Positions 6,507-14,092 of a stretch of 18,956 nt of DNA are shown piece after piece (the first letter of the stretch is position 1; each line of letters starts with the position of its first letter). The stretch comes from Clostridiales bacterium UBA4644 (GTDB lineage Bacteria; Bacillota; Clostridia; Oscillospirales; Butyricicoccaceae), in assembly GCA_002405755.1 (NCBI GenBank), contig DHMK01000002.1:1-18956 (forward strand), in the 5' to 3' direction. Below the pieces are notes generated by a model. It saw nothing but the letters and a program-made list of their open reading frames with translations. It ran no database searches and had not been told where the DNA came from. Both the position numbers and the translations under genes were made by a program.

Positions 6507-7718
6507 ATGATCGCAAGGATTCGCGCAGGCGTTTTCTTCGGCGGCCCCAGCGTCGAGCATGAGGTCTCCGTCATCACGGCCATGCAGGCCATCGGGGCGC
6601 TGGACCCGCAAAAATACCAGGTGGTCCCCGTCTATGTGTCCAAAAACGGGGATTTTTATACCGGGGAGCATCTTTCCCGGCTGGAAAGCTTTCGGGATAT
6701 CCCCGCCGCCCTCGCCAAGGCCACGCCCGTTCTTCTGGTCCGGCAAGGCAAGGACGCGGTGCTGATCCCCGCCCGGCCCAGGCGCTTCGGCAAAGCTCCC
6801 GTGCAGGTGCTGGATGTGGCGCTGCCCATCTTCCACGGCACCGGCGGCGAGGACGGCGTCATGCAGGCGCAGTTTGAGCGGCTTGGCCTGCCCTACGCCG
6901 GGCCGGATGTGACCGCCAGCGCCATCGGCATGGACAAATGGGCCTCCAAGGCCCTGTTCCGCATGAGCGGGCTGCCCTGTCTGCCCGGGGCGCGGCTGCA
7001 CAAAAGCGCCTACTACGCCGACCCCCAGCAGGCCATCTCCCGGCTGGAGCGGGAGATCGGCTATCCCATGGTCGTCAAGCCCTACAATCAGGGCAGCAGC
7101 GTTGGCATCCACAAATGCCGAGATGCCGCCTCCCTGCAGGAGGGTCTGGAGGACGCCTTTCTTTACAGCGCCTTTATTCTGGCAGAGCCTGCGGTGCAGC
7201 ATCTGCGTGAGATCAACTGCGCCGTTTTGGGCGATGATGAGAGCGCCCGGGCCAGCGTCTGCGAGGAGCCGCTGAACGCCACAGATATCCTCACCTATGC
7301 CGACAAATACCAGTCCGGCGGCAAGGGCAAGCTGGGCGGCAAGACCGGCGGCAGCAAGGGGATGCAGTCCCTTTCCCGTCAGGTGCCCGCGCCGATCTCT
7401 CCGGAGCTGACGGCGCGGATCCGGCAGCTGGCCATAGACGCCTTTCACGCCGTGGGCGCCGCAGGCTGCGCCCGCATCGACTTTTTGATGGACGGGGAGA
7501 CCCAGGAGGTCTGGATCAACGAGATCAACACCATCCCCGGCTCGCTGGCCTTTTACCTTTGGGAGGCCTCCGGCCTGCCCTTCTCCCAGTTGATGGAGGA
7601 GCTGGTCTCCCTGGCGCTGAAGCGCCGCCGGGAGCAGAGCCTGCTGCACACCTCCTTCGAGACCAACCTGCTGCAGACCGCCAGCCTTGGCGGCTGCAAG
7701 ACCGGAAAAAAGGTTTGA
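6507..7718 (+). CDS. ddl: D-alanine--D-alanine ligase
   Basis: Makes the D-Ala-D-Ala dipeptide of peptidoglycan from two D-alanines and ATP in the cytoplasm. The 403-residue ATP-grasp protein has the N-terminal signature GGPSVEHEVS (12-21, with E17), HGTGGEDG (110-117) and GMDK (141-144). The ATP-binding K191 is followed by QGSSVG (195-200), then R323-I-D325 and NEINTIPGS (338-346). The omega-loop residues K267-Y268 agree with D-Ala rather than D-lactate as second substrate. A Gly/Lys-rich loop (271-285) makes it longer than E. coli Ddl; I recall similar loops in clostridial relatives. GGGAGG lies 9 nt before the ATG. It is last gene of the operon, providing the dipeptide that the upstream MurF-like ligase would use, and it ends at a terminator. 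Confidence 0.94.
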   Translation: MIARIRAGVFFGGPSVEHEVSVITAMQAIGALDPQKYQVVPVYVSKNGDFYTGEHLSRLESFRDIPAALAKATPVLLVRQGKDAVLIPARPRRFGKAPVQVLDVALPIFHGTGGEDGVMQAQFERLGLPYAGPDVTASAIGMDKWASKALFRMSGLPCLPGARLHKSAYYADPQQAISRLEREIGYPMVVKPYNQGSSVGIHKCRDAASLQEGLEDAFLYSAFILAEPAVQHLREINCAVLGDDESARASVCEEPLNATDILTYADKYQSGGKGKLGGKTGGSKGMQSLSRQVPAPISPELTARIRQLAIDAFHAVGAAGCARIDFLMDGETQEVWINEINTIPGSLAFYLWEASGLPFSQLMEELVSLALKRRREQSLLHTSFETNLLQTASLGGCKTGKKV

Positions 7719-7733
7719 AGCAAGATCAAAAAA

Positions 7734-7757
7734 GCCCGGCGGCATTTGCCGCCGGGC
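7734..7757. terminator. Bidirectional terminator between ddl and the first TasA-like gene
   Basis: A perfect 10-bp GC stem (GCCCGGCGGC with GCCGCCGGGC, loop ATTT) sits between two convergent genes. On the minus strand it is followed by six T, so it is a strong terminator for the TasA-like gene. On the plus strand the T-tract is only CGTTTTAC, adequate for the ddl operon. Confidence 0.85.
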
Positions 7758-7795
7758 CTGCGTTTTACTGCGTCTGAATGAGATCACCTGCCGCT

Positions 7796-9430
7796 TTACT
7801 GGATATCAACCCCGCTTAAATAGCCTTTTGCGTCATTCTTGAGCTGTTCAATCGTAAGGCCATTCAGCGTGCCGGTGCCGGTGTAGATGGGCTTGCCCCT
7901 GCTGCTTACCGCCCAATCTGCAGAAGAAATATCACCAACGATCGTGCCGTTGTTGGTCAGCGTGCAGACGCCGTTATTACTGTCATTGTTGATAATAATA
8001 TTCTGCTCGATCGTCATGCCCTCGCCAATGGTCACATTGCCGACCACGATAATTTCATTGCTCGCACGCGTAGTTCCATCCACCACCGTGTTGCCTTTCA
8101 TGGAGCCAGATTCAAAGATGTAATTGTTGGCATTTGTGGTACTATAGGTTGCAAATACATGGTTGGAAACAATATTATTCTCCACGACCAGATTGCGCGC
8201 CGTTACATTTGTTCCGCTATTGCGGGCATAGATCAGAACACCGGAACCGGAGGAATTATTATTGTCCGTCAGCGCCTTGCAATTTCTGATCGTCACATTT
8301 TCGAGCAGCACCTCTGTCCCCTGAAGCCACAGCAGACAGGCGCGGCCATTGTTATTAGAGCCGCTGCTCACGCCGGTCAAGGTGATATCTTCAAAGATAG
8401 TATTCACGATCTTCACCGTGTCCGCCTGTTCCGAGTGAACGGCGCGCGTTCCGCTAAAATTCTTAATGGTACAGTTGCTGATCTCAACAGTGCCTTTGCC
8501 GCCGTTACTAATGGGGAATGCCTTTCCGAGGTTCTGGCCGTCGCCATCCATCACCACATTGTCCAAAACCAGCTTCGTTTCCTGGCTGCCGTTGACCTGG
8601 AAAAGATTCGTATCAGTCTTCGACATCTTAATGGTATTTCCGTTACCGTGAATGACCGTGTCTCCTGCGATTTGCACAGTAGAATTCAGCGCGATATCCT
8701 TCGTGATGCTGACCTCGCCGCCGTTTTCAATGACCTTGATCAGGTCTGCTTCTGTCTCCACCGGCTCGCCGGGCGCGAGATAGGTGGCGTCCTTATCATA
8801 CTGATCGCTGATGCTGTCGAACTCGTGCGTCGCCTGCGTGGCCTGCACCGTGATGCCAAAGCCCTCGATGCTCAGACCCTGATAGTCGTTTCCGGCTTCC
8901 TCCATCATGTGGCCGGTCACGGAAATCATGACTGTGTTGGCATTTTCCTCTGCCGTCAGCTTTGCGCCGTCAACGATCACAACGCCGTTGGCGAGATCGG
9001 CAAACAATTCGTTTTTCTTGATCTCTTCGTCGCCGACCTTGACCGTCCACTCGATCACATCCAACAGAGATTTGCCGTCAGCCGTCTTGGAAATGTTCCC
9101 CGCCTTGAGCACGACCCGATACTTCAGCGCCAGATTGCCGGCGTTTTTGATCTGGAACGGTTCCAGTTCATAGGTGCATTTGGGCTCCCAAAGGACCTCC
9201 GTCTCGCCAGCACCGGCCGCCTTTACCCATGTCAAGGCCCTGTCTTTTGCAAGCTTCTCTCCCTCTTTGTCCAGGAGCTCCACCTTCAGATTTCCCGCCT
9301 GGATCTTATTGACCCCCGTAGTCGCCGTATCGGTGAACCAGGCGAAGGTGGAGCCCACCAGCATGGCGAAGCAGATGAGCAGCGAGGTGAAGCTCATGAG
9401 CAATGCGCTTTTTTTGCTTTTCAGTTTCAT
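7796..9430 (-). CDS. Secreted TasA/camelysin-like protein with C-terminal beta-helix (copy 1)
   Basis: A 544-residue exported protein. It opens with a SipW-type signal peptide: Lys-rich start, hydrophobic core (about 9-26), then STFAWFTD, with likely cleavage near A30. The first part (about 30-215) resembles the TasA/CalY family, whose members form matrix fibres or surface proteases, and has the family-like phrase PFQIKNAGNLALKYRV (91-106). From about 225 to 510 the sequence becomes rich in Asn, Gly, Val and Ile with recurring short strands (VEISNCTIKN, VLLENVTIRN), typical of a right-handed parallel beta-helix. No LPXTG, SLH or other anchor is seen. The AAGGAG site lies 8 nt before the ATG. 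Its DNA is visibly more AT-rich than the flanks, which may hint at transfer. No SipW peptidase gene is in the window. Confidence 0.85.
   Translation of the reverse strand: MKLKSKKSALLMSFTSLLICFAMLVGSTFAWFTDTATTGVNKIQAGNLKVELLDKEGEKLAKDRALTWVKAAGAGETEVLWEPKCTYELEPFQIKNAGNLALKYRVVLKAGNISKTADGKSLLDVIEWTVKVGDEEIKKNELFADLANGVVIVDGAKLTAEENANTVMISVTGHMMEEAGNDYQGLSIEGFGITVQATQATHEFDSISDQYDKDATYLAPGEPVETEADLIKVIENGGEVSITKDIALNSTVQIAGDTVIHGNGNTIKMSKTDTNLFQVNGSQETKLVLDNVVMDGDGQNLGKAFPISNGGKGTVEISNCTIKNFSGTRAVHSEQADTVKIVNTIFEDITLTGVSSGSNNNGRACLLWLQGTEVLLENVTIRNCKALTDNNNSSGSGVLIYARNSGTNVTARNLVVENNIVSNHVFATYSTTNANNYIFESGSMKGNTVVDGTTRASNEIIVVGNVTIGEGMTIEQNIIINNDSNNGVCTLTNNGTIVGDISSADWAVSSRGKPIYTGTGTLNGLTIEQLKNDAKGYLSGVDIQ
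9318..9399. repeat. Direct repeat, copy 1: signal-peptide coding segment
   Basis: This stretch encodes the hydrophobic core and cleavage region of TasA-like protein 1 and matches 18404-18482 with only a few differences. The first 38 bases (9318-9355) are identical. It is in the same orientation as the second copy, about 9 kb away. Confidence 0.8.
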
Positions 9431-9492
9431 GTGTTTTCTCCTTTTTCATTATTATTTATATGTAAAGGCAGCCGCCTTTTCCATCAAGCAGC

Positions 9493-9544
9493 TTTCTGCG
9501 TCCTTCCACAGGGTGAGGACGCAGAAAAGGCCATGGCCTTTTCT
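9493..9544 (-). promoter_or_regulatory. Structured 5' leader RNA of TasA-like gene 1
   Basis: Two overlapping inverted repeats lie between the promoter and the start codon. One is a perfect 12-bp stem (9493-9504 with 9516-9527, 11-nt loop). The other is a perfect 22-nt palindrome (9523-9544) centred on GGCCATGGCC. They share the AGAAAA at 9523-9528, so they cannot both form fully. In the transcript the palindrome comes first, starting about 10 nt from the predicted 5' end. A smaller hairpin (AAAGGC/GCCTTT) lies between this structure and the ribosome binding site. The role is unknown; a cis-acting switch or an mRNA-stability element are possible. Confidence 0.6.
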
Positions 9545-9559
9545 CTTTTAATATCAAAA

Positions 9560-9587
9560 ATTATATTCGAACAGGTTTCATTTGCAA
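9560..9587 (-). promoter_or_regulatory. Promoter of TasA-like gene 1
   Basis: On the minus strand TTGCAA (9582-9587) and a perfect TATAAT (9560-9565) are 16 nt apart. Predicted start is near 9553, giving a leader of about 120 nt. Confidence 0.75.
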
Positions 9588-9665
9588 TTATTTTACTGCA
9601 GATCGTATGGGATTGCAAGCACTTTTTGCTTTTTTGTAAAAAATGACGGAAAAATCGCAAAAAAA

Positions 9666-9690
9666 TCCCCGGCCGGAAGCCCGACCGGGG
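9666..9690 (-). terminator. Terminator of the buk-ptb operon
   Basis: A GC-rich hairpin (CCCCGG...CCGGGG with one internal mismatch) is followed on the minus strand by a run of seven T (9659-9665). It lies about 75 nt after the ptb stop. Confidence 0.8.
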
Positions 9691-9765
9691 AACGCCTTTA
9701 TTCTTCGTCCTTTTTTGTCTGCCGGGGAGCTATGCCGCGCCCCGGCCTTTTGCGCTTCGGATGCT

Positions 9766-10686
9766 TCAGCTGTCCAGATGCTTTTCCTTGCGGCTGACCA
9801 CCGTTCCCAGCGCGATGGAGGCCAGCTTGCTCTCCGCGCTGTCGGAGCGGGAGACCAGAATGATGGGGACCCGCGCCCCCACGATCATGCCGGCGGCCCG
9901 TGCGCCGCCCAGGCAGAGGGCGGTCTTATAGATGGCGTTGCCCATCTCATAATTGGTCACCAGCAGAATGTCGGCGTCTCCCGCGCCGGGAGCATCGTAG
10001 TGCTTGTGCCGGCAGGCCTCCCGGCTCAGGGCCAGATCCACGGAGAGCGGCCCGATCACATCCATATGATAGGGCGCCCAATGACTCTTCATGGCGGCCA
10101 TGGCAGCGGCGTCCACCGTGCCCTGGATCTTGGGATTCACCGTCTCCGCGCCGCAGACGCAGGAGCAGTTGATATGCTCATAGCCAAGGCACCGGAGCAC
10201 ATGGGCGGCGTTTTCCAGGATCTGCACCTTTTTGACCAGATCGGGGAAGGTGTTCATCCCGCCGTCGGTCATCAGCAGCATCTTGGGATAGAGCTTCGCT
10301 TCAAAGAGCATGATGTGGCTCAGCAGCCGATTGGTGCGCAGATTGGCCTCCTTGGAAAGGACGGCCCGCATCAGATCCGCCGTGCCGATGATGCCCTTCA
10401 TCAAAAAGTCTGCCTTGCCCTCCGTCACCAGCTGAACGGCCACCCGGGCACACTCCAGATCCCCGTGGGCCGGGACGATCTGATAATCCTTCGGATCCTC
10501 GTCCAGCTCCCGAAGGATCCGGTCGATCTTTTCCTCGTCGCCCACCAGCAGCGGCGTGACGATCTCCGACCGGCGCGCCATGACCACAGCCTCCAAAACC
10601 GCCTTATCATGCGCGGCGGCCACGGCCAGAACGCCGGCCTCGTCGTCTACGGCGGCGGCGACGATCGCATCCAGCGATCTCAACAT
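9766..10686 (-). CDS. ptb: Phosphate butyryltransferase
   Basis: Converts butyryl-CoA and phosphate to butyryl-phosphate and CoA, the step before butyrate kinase in fermentative butyrate formation. The 306-residue protein has the usual length of the phosphate acetyl/butyryltransferase family. Recognisable parts are GKADFLMKGIIGTADLMRAV (90-109), LLMTDGGMN (137-145) and the C-terminal active-site segment SRSDSAESKLASIAL (279-293). The ATG at 10686 was chosen because AAGGAGG precedes it closely; the open frame reaches 10833 only by overlapping the buk gene. It starts 14 nt after the buk stop in the same operon. The acyl chain preferred, butyryl or branched, cannot be read from the sequence. Confidence 0.92.
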   Translation of the reverse strand: MLRSLDAIVAAAVDDEAGVLAVAAAHDKAVLEAVVMARRSEIVTPLLVGDEEKIDRILRELDEDPKDYQIVPAHGDLECARVAVQLVTEGKADFLMKGIIGTADLMRAVLSKEANLRTNRLLSHIMLFEAKLYPKMLLMTDGGMNTFPDLVKKVQILENAAHVLRCLGYEHINCSCVCGAETVNPKIQGTVDAAAMAAMKSHWAPYHMDVIGPLSVDLALSREACRHKHYDAPGAGDADILLVTNYEMGNAIYKTALCLGGARAAGMIVGARVPIILVSRSDSAESKLASIALGTVVSRKEKHLDS

Positions 10687-10700
10687 CCTTGTTTCCTCCT

Positions 10701-11756
10701 TCAAAACTTTTTCGCCTGCTCCTGTCCCTGCAGCACCCGCAGCGCCCCCTGCGCCAGCGAGAGCATCTCCGCCTCGCCGGGCAGCACCAGAACAGGGGCG
10801 ATCCGGTGCACATAGCTGTCTACCAGGGCGCACAGCCGCTTGGAATAGGCCATGCCGCCGGTAAGGACGATGGCGTCCACCTGAAAATGCAGCACGGCCG
10901 ACAGAGCGGCGATATCCTTGGACAGCTGATAGGCCAGCGCTTCAAAGATCAGCCTCGCCTCGGCATTGTCCTCCTCAAAGGCCATTTTTTCCACGGTGCG
11001 GAAGTCCCGCGTGTTCAGATAGGAAACGATGCCCGAGCCGGTGTCCAGCTGCCGGAGGACCTCCTCCTTGGATCGGCCGGAGAAGCAGAACTCCACCACC
11101 TGATGGACGGGCAGTCCGCCGGGCCGGTCCATGGAAAAGCAGCCCTCGTCGAAAATATTGCTCACATCCACCGCCCGGCCGTGATGATGGGCCGCAGAGG
11201 TGATGCCGCCGCCCAGATGGGCGACCACCAGGTCACATTCCTCATATCGCTTCCCCAGCAGAGCCGCAGCCTTCCGGGCCATGCCCCGATGATTCAGCGC
11301 GTGGAAATAGCTCTCCCGCACCATGCCCTTCTGCCCCGTGACCCGTGCGATATCGGTGATCTCGTCCACCGACACCGGGTCTACAAAGAAGCAGGGGATC
11401 GCCGTCCCCCGGGCCAGCTCCCAGGCCAGCAGTGCGCCCAGGTTGGAGGCGTGCTCGTGGCGGGCGTGGCGCATGGCCTCCACCACATCCTCGTCTACCC
11501 GATAGGTGCCTGCCGACACCGGCTTGGTAAAGCCGCCCCGGGCGCTGATGGCGTCCAGCTCTGAGATCCGGTAACCCGCCTTGTCCAGGGCGGCCAGGAT
11601 CATCTGCTTCCGGTAATCCAGCTGATCCAACACCGTTTTGTATGGAGCCAGGTCTGCCGGCTCATGGCTGATGCTTTCCGAATAAATGGGCTCCTCATCC
11701 CGGAAGATTGCGATCTTCGTGGAGGTGGAGCCGGGGTTGATCACAAGAATTTTCAT
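10701..11756 (-). CDS. buk: Butyrate kinase
   Basis: Transfers phosphate from butyryl-phosphate to ADP, giving butyrate and ATP in the cytoplasm. The 351-residue ASKHA-fold protein shows the N-terminal phosphate loop NPGSTSTK (7-14), the HLGGGIT motif (180-186), the family stretch from DVSN (197) to RPGGLP (211-216), and a C-terminal GGMAYS. Length is normal (about 355). AGGAGGG lies 6 nt before the ATG. It is first in the operon, with ptb behind it; in the classical Clostridium operon the order is ptb then buk. Acetate kinase is excluded by length and motifs; a branched-chain fatty-acid kinase remains possible. Confidence 0.93.
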   Translation of the reverse strand: MKILVINPGSTSTKIAIFRDEEPIYSESISHEPADLAPYKTVLDQLDYRKQMILAALDKAGYRISELDAISARGGFTKPVSAGTYRVDEDVVEAMRHARHEHASNLGALLAWELARGTAIPCFFVDPVSVDEITDIARVTGQKGMVRESYFHALNHRGMARKAAALLGKRYEECDLVVAHLGGGITSAAHHHGRAVDVSNIFDEGCFSMDRPGGLPVHQVVEFCFSGRSKEEVLRQLDTGSGIVSYLNTRDFRTVEKMAFEEDNAEARLIFEALAYQLSKDIAALSAVLHFQVDAIVLTGGMAYSKRLCALVDSYVHRIAPVLVLPGEAEMLSLAQGALRVLQGQEQAKKF

Positions 11757-11789
11757 GGGTGACCCTCCTGTTGTTTTCCGTTCGCTTTT

Positions 11790-11818
11790 ATTCTAAAACG
11801 CAAGTAGGAAATTGTCAA
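11790..11818 (-). promoter_or_regulatory. Promoter of the buk-ptb operon
   Basis: A perfect TTGACA (11813-11818), a 17-nt spacer and TAGAAT (11790-11795) form a near-consensus sigma-A promoter on the minus strand. The predicted leader is about 27 nt, ending in AGGAGGG. Confidence 0.85.
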
Positions 11819-11888
11819 CCTGCCCCGCACAATTTCGTTAAATTTTTGCCATTATGCGCATTTTTCTTGCTCCGAAACAGATTCTTTC

Positions 11889-11917
11889 TTGCAACTGCCG
11901 CAGATTCCGTATAGAAT
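11889..11917 (+). promoter_or_regulatory. Promoter of the two-component operon
   Basis: TTGCAA (11889-11894), a 17-nt spacer and TAGAAT (11912-11917) lie 35 nt upstream of the response regulator ATG. It diverges from the buk promoter about 70 nt away. A short inverted repeat (AATTT cgtt AAATT, 11831-11844) between them might be an operator, but this is weak. Confidence 0.75.
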
Positions 11918-11952
11918 AAAAGAGACACTGCAGATATAAAGGAGGTCCCGCC

Positions 11953-12630
11953 ATGATCTATCTGCTGGAGGATGAAAGCAGCATTCGGGAGCTTGTGATC
12001 TACGCGCTGAACAGCGCAGGCTTCCATGCAGAAGGCTGCAACACGCCCTCCGCCTTTTGGAGCGCCCTCTCCCGGCAAACACCGAAGCTGGTGCTGCTGG
12101 ACATCATGCTTCCGGAGGAGGACGGGCTTTCCGTCCTGAAAAAGCTCCGCGCCGCCCGGGAGACCGCCCTGACGCCGGTGATCATGCTCACGGCCCGGGG
12201 CAGCGAATACGACAAGGTGCTGGGGCTAGATCTGGGGGCGGACGATTATCTGCCCAAGCCCTTTGGGATGATGGAGCTGCTGGCCCGGGTCAAGGCCCTG
12301 CTGCGGCGGGCCGGACAGCACAGCAGACCGGAGGAATATACCGTGGGCGGACTGCGGGTCTGCCCGGAGGCCCGCCTCGTCCAGGCAGACGGGCTGAACG
12401 TGACGCTGACGCTGAAGGAATATGAGCTGCTCTGCACGCTGCTCCGGGCCGGCGGCCGGGTCCTCACCCGGGATCAGCTGCTGGAGGAGATCTGGGGCTA
12501 TGCCTTTGCCGGCGAGAGCCGCACGGTGGATGTGCATATCCGCACGCTGCGGCAAAAGCTTGGCTCCGCCGGCGACTGCATCGAGACCGTTCGCGGCGTG
12601 GGTTATAAGATCGGAGGGAGCCGGCCATGA
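11953..12630 (+). CDS. OmpR/PhoB-family response regulator
   Basis: A 225-residue transcription regulator of a two-component system. The receiver domain (about 1-115) has the acidic pocket E6-D7, phospho-acceptor D50 (in LLDIMLPEEDG), T80 and K102 (in PKPFG). The C-terminal winged-helix DNA-binding domain (about 128-222) has LTLKEYELL, the recognition-helix region SRTVDVHIRTLRQKL and a closing RGVGYKI. GGAGGT lies 6 nt before the ATG. Its stop overlaps the start of the kinase gene (ATGA), so the two are translationally coupled. The phosphate transporter next door suggests a PhoB/PhoP role in phosphate control; by sequence alone other OmpR-type roles are possible. Confidence 0.93.
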   Translation: MIYLLEDESSIRELVIYALNSAGFHAEGCNTPSAFWSALSRQTPKLVLLDIMLPEEDGLSVLKKLRAARETALTPVIMLTARGSEYDKVLGLDLGADDYLPKPFGMMELLARVKALLRRAGQHSRPEEYTVGGLRVCPEARLVQADGLNVTLTLKEYELLCTLLRAGGRVLTRDQLLEEIWGYAFAGESRTVDVHIRTLRQKLGSAGDCIETVRGVGYKIGGSRP

Positions 12631-13988
12631 GACGCGCCATCTTCAAAAGCATTTTTTATACCGCCATGGCGGTGTTTCTGCTGAGCCTGCTCTGCGTGAG
12701 CCTGGTGCTTTTCCCGTATTCCGCCCGGCAGCAGAAGCGCAGCCTGGAGGATACCGGCGAGGTCCTGGCCGCCATAGCCAACGATAGCCCGGAGCTTCTG
12801 GCCCAGACGCTTCCCTATTACAGCGGCAGCCGGCTTCGGGTCACGCTGCTTTCCCACGAGGGAGAGGTCCTGCTGGACACCCAGGCAGATCCCTCCGCCA
12901 TGGAAAACCACGCCCAGCGGGAGGAATTCCGTCAGGCACTGGCCCAGGGCCGGGGCGAGAGCACCCGTTATTCCAGCGCGCTCTCGGAAAAGACCGTCAA
13001 CTATGCCGTCCTGCTGGAAAACGGCAGCGTTTTGCGGGTCTCCGGCGATTTTTCCGCCCAAACGGCTCTTGTCGTCAGCCTGTTCACCCCTTGCCTGCTG
13101 GTGCTGGCGCTGGCGCTGGTGCTTTCCTTCCTGCTGGCGGCCCGGGTCTCCCGCAAGATCACCCAGCCGCTGGGCAAGATCGACCTGCGCAATCCGGACG
13201 ACCGGGAGATCTATGACGAGCTTCGCCCGCTGGTCCAGCGGATCAGCATCCAAAACCGGGAGATCCAGCACAAGGTGGAGGAGCTGAAGGCGGAGCACGC
13301 CCGGCAGGACGATATGCGGCGGGAATTCACCGCCAACGTTTCCCACGAGCTGAAAACGCCCCTGACCTCCATCTCCGGCTATGCAGAGCTGATGCAGAAC
13401 GGCATGGTCCGTCCGGAGGATGTTTCCCGGTTTTCCGGCGTGATCTATCATGAGGCCCAGCGGATGATCGTTCTGGTGAACGATATCATCCGGCTCTCCC
13501 GGCTGGATGATAAGGACATCCGGGAGGAGACCCTGCCGGTGGACCTGTTCCAGGTCTGCGAGGAGACGCTTTCCTCTCTGCAGCCTGCGGCGGAGGAGCG
13601 CGGGATCAAGCTGCATTTGACCGGCGCTTCCGCAGTCTTCCCCGGCGTGCGCCATATCGTGGACGAGATCGTCTATAACCTCTGCGACAACGCCATTCGC
13701 TACAACAAGCCGGAGGGCAGCGTTTTTGTCACCTCGGAGGCCAAAGACGGCTTTGCGGTGCTCACCGTCCGAGACACGGGCATCGGCATCCCGGAAACGG
13801 AGCTTGACCGTATCTTTGAGCGATTTTATCAGGTAGACAAGAGCTATTCCAAGAAGGTCGGCGGAACGGGCCTCGGTCTTTCCATCGTCAAACACGGCGC
13901 AGCCCGTCTGGGAGCGGAGGTTCGGGTCACGAGCCAGGAGGGCGCGGGTTCCTGCTTCACCGTCCGCTTCCCGCAGCAGCCCCACTGA
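12627..13988 (+). CDS. Sensor histidine kinase, PhoR-like
   Basis: A 453-residue membrane sensor that would phosphorylate the upstream regulator. Two membrane segments (about 7-30 and 145-172) enclose an outer domain of about 115 residues, as in PhoR-type kinases of Gram-positives. A HAMP-like linker and coiled coil (about 173-228) lead to the H box SHELKTPLTSISGY with phospho-acceptor H240. The ATPase domain has the N box with N355 (CDNAIRYNKP), the G1 box DTGIGIP (D383), FERFYQVD (398-404) and the G2 box GGTGLGLS (412-419). No cytoplasmic PAS domain is evident between HAMP and the H box. The start overlaps the regulator stop by 4 nt. Confidence 0.93.
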   Translation: MRRAIFKSIFYTAMAVFLLSLLCVSLVLFPYSARQQKRSLEDTGEVLAAIANDSPELLAQTLPYYSGSRLRVTLLSHEGEVLLDTQADPSAMENHAQREEFRQALAQGRGESTRYSSALSEKTVNYAVLLENGSVLRVSGDFSAQTALVVSLFTPCLLVLALALVLSFLLAARVSRKITQPLGKIDLRNPDDREIYDELRPLVQRISIQNREIQHKVEELKAEHARQDDMRREFTANVSHELKTPLTSISGYAELMQNGMVRPEDVSRFSGVIYHEAQRMIVLVNDIIRLSRLDDKDIREETLPVDLFQVCEETLSSLQPAAEERGIKLHLTGASAVFPGVRHIVDEIVYNLCDNAIRYNKPEGSVFVTSEAKDGFAVLTVRDTGIGIPETELDRIFERFYQVDKSYSKKVGGTGLGLSIVKHGAARLGAEVRVTSQEGAGSCFTVRFPQQPH

Positions 13989-14026
13989 AATGGTCCTCGA
14001 TTTTACGCGTATGTAATCCAGCGTTC

Positions 14027-14055
14027 TTTTTGATTTAACCTTGATCCGATATACT
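14027..14055 (+). promoter_or_regulatory. Possible activator-dependent promoter of the phosphate transporter gene
   Basis: TATACT (14050-14055) is a good -10, but the -35 position 17 nt upstream reads TTTTTG and no terminator is seen after the kinase gene. A poor -35 is common in promoters activated by PhoB-type regulators. I could not make out a convincing Pho box. Confidence 0.35.
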
Positions 14056-14092
14056 GGTTCTTATGTGAAAACAACTGCAAGGAGGCAGAGGC

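Larger units (their letters stand above)
9431..9765. other. Gene-free stretch: leader of TasA-like gene 1 and downstream region of ptb
   Basis: I see no gene here. From low to high coordinates it holds the ribosome binding site and leader of TasA-like gene 1 with its hairpins (9493-9544), that gene's promoter (9560-9587), the ptb terminator (9666-9690) and another inverted repeat (GCCGGGG at 9721-9727 with CCCCGGC at 9740-9746) just past the ptb stop. Confidence 0.7.

Noticed and set aside
7317..7361. Gly/Lys-rich loop in the D-Ala-D-Ala ligase as a possible repeat expansion
   Set aside because: I recall similar loops at the same place in clostridial relatives, so it looks family-typical rather than new.
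8159..9646. Plus-strand open frame across TasA-like gene 1 and its promoter
   Set aside because: Antisense to a gene with signal peptide, promoter, leader and terminator; no recognisable motif.
11831..11844. AATTT cgtt AAATT inverted repeat between buk and the response regulator
   Set aside because: Only 5-bp arms in an AT-rich promoter region; not enough to call an operator.
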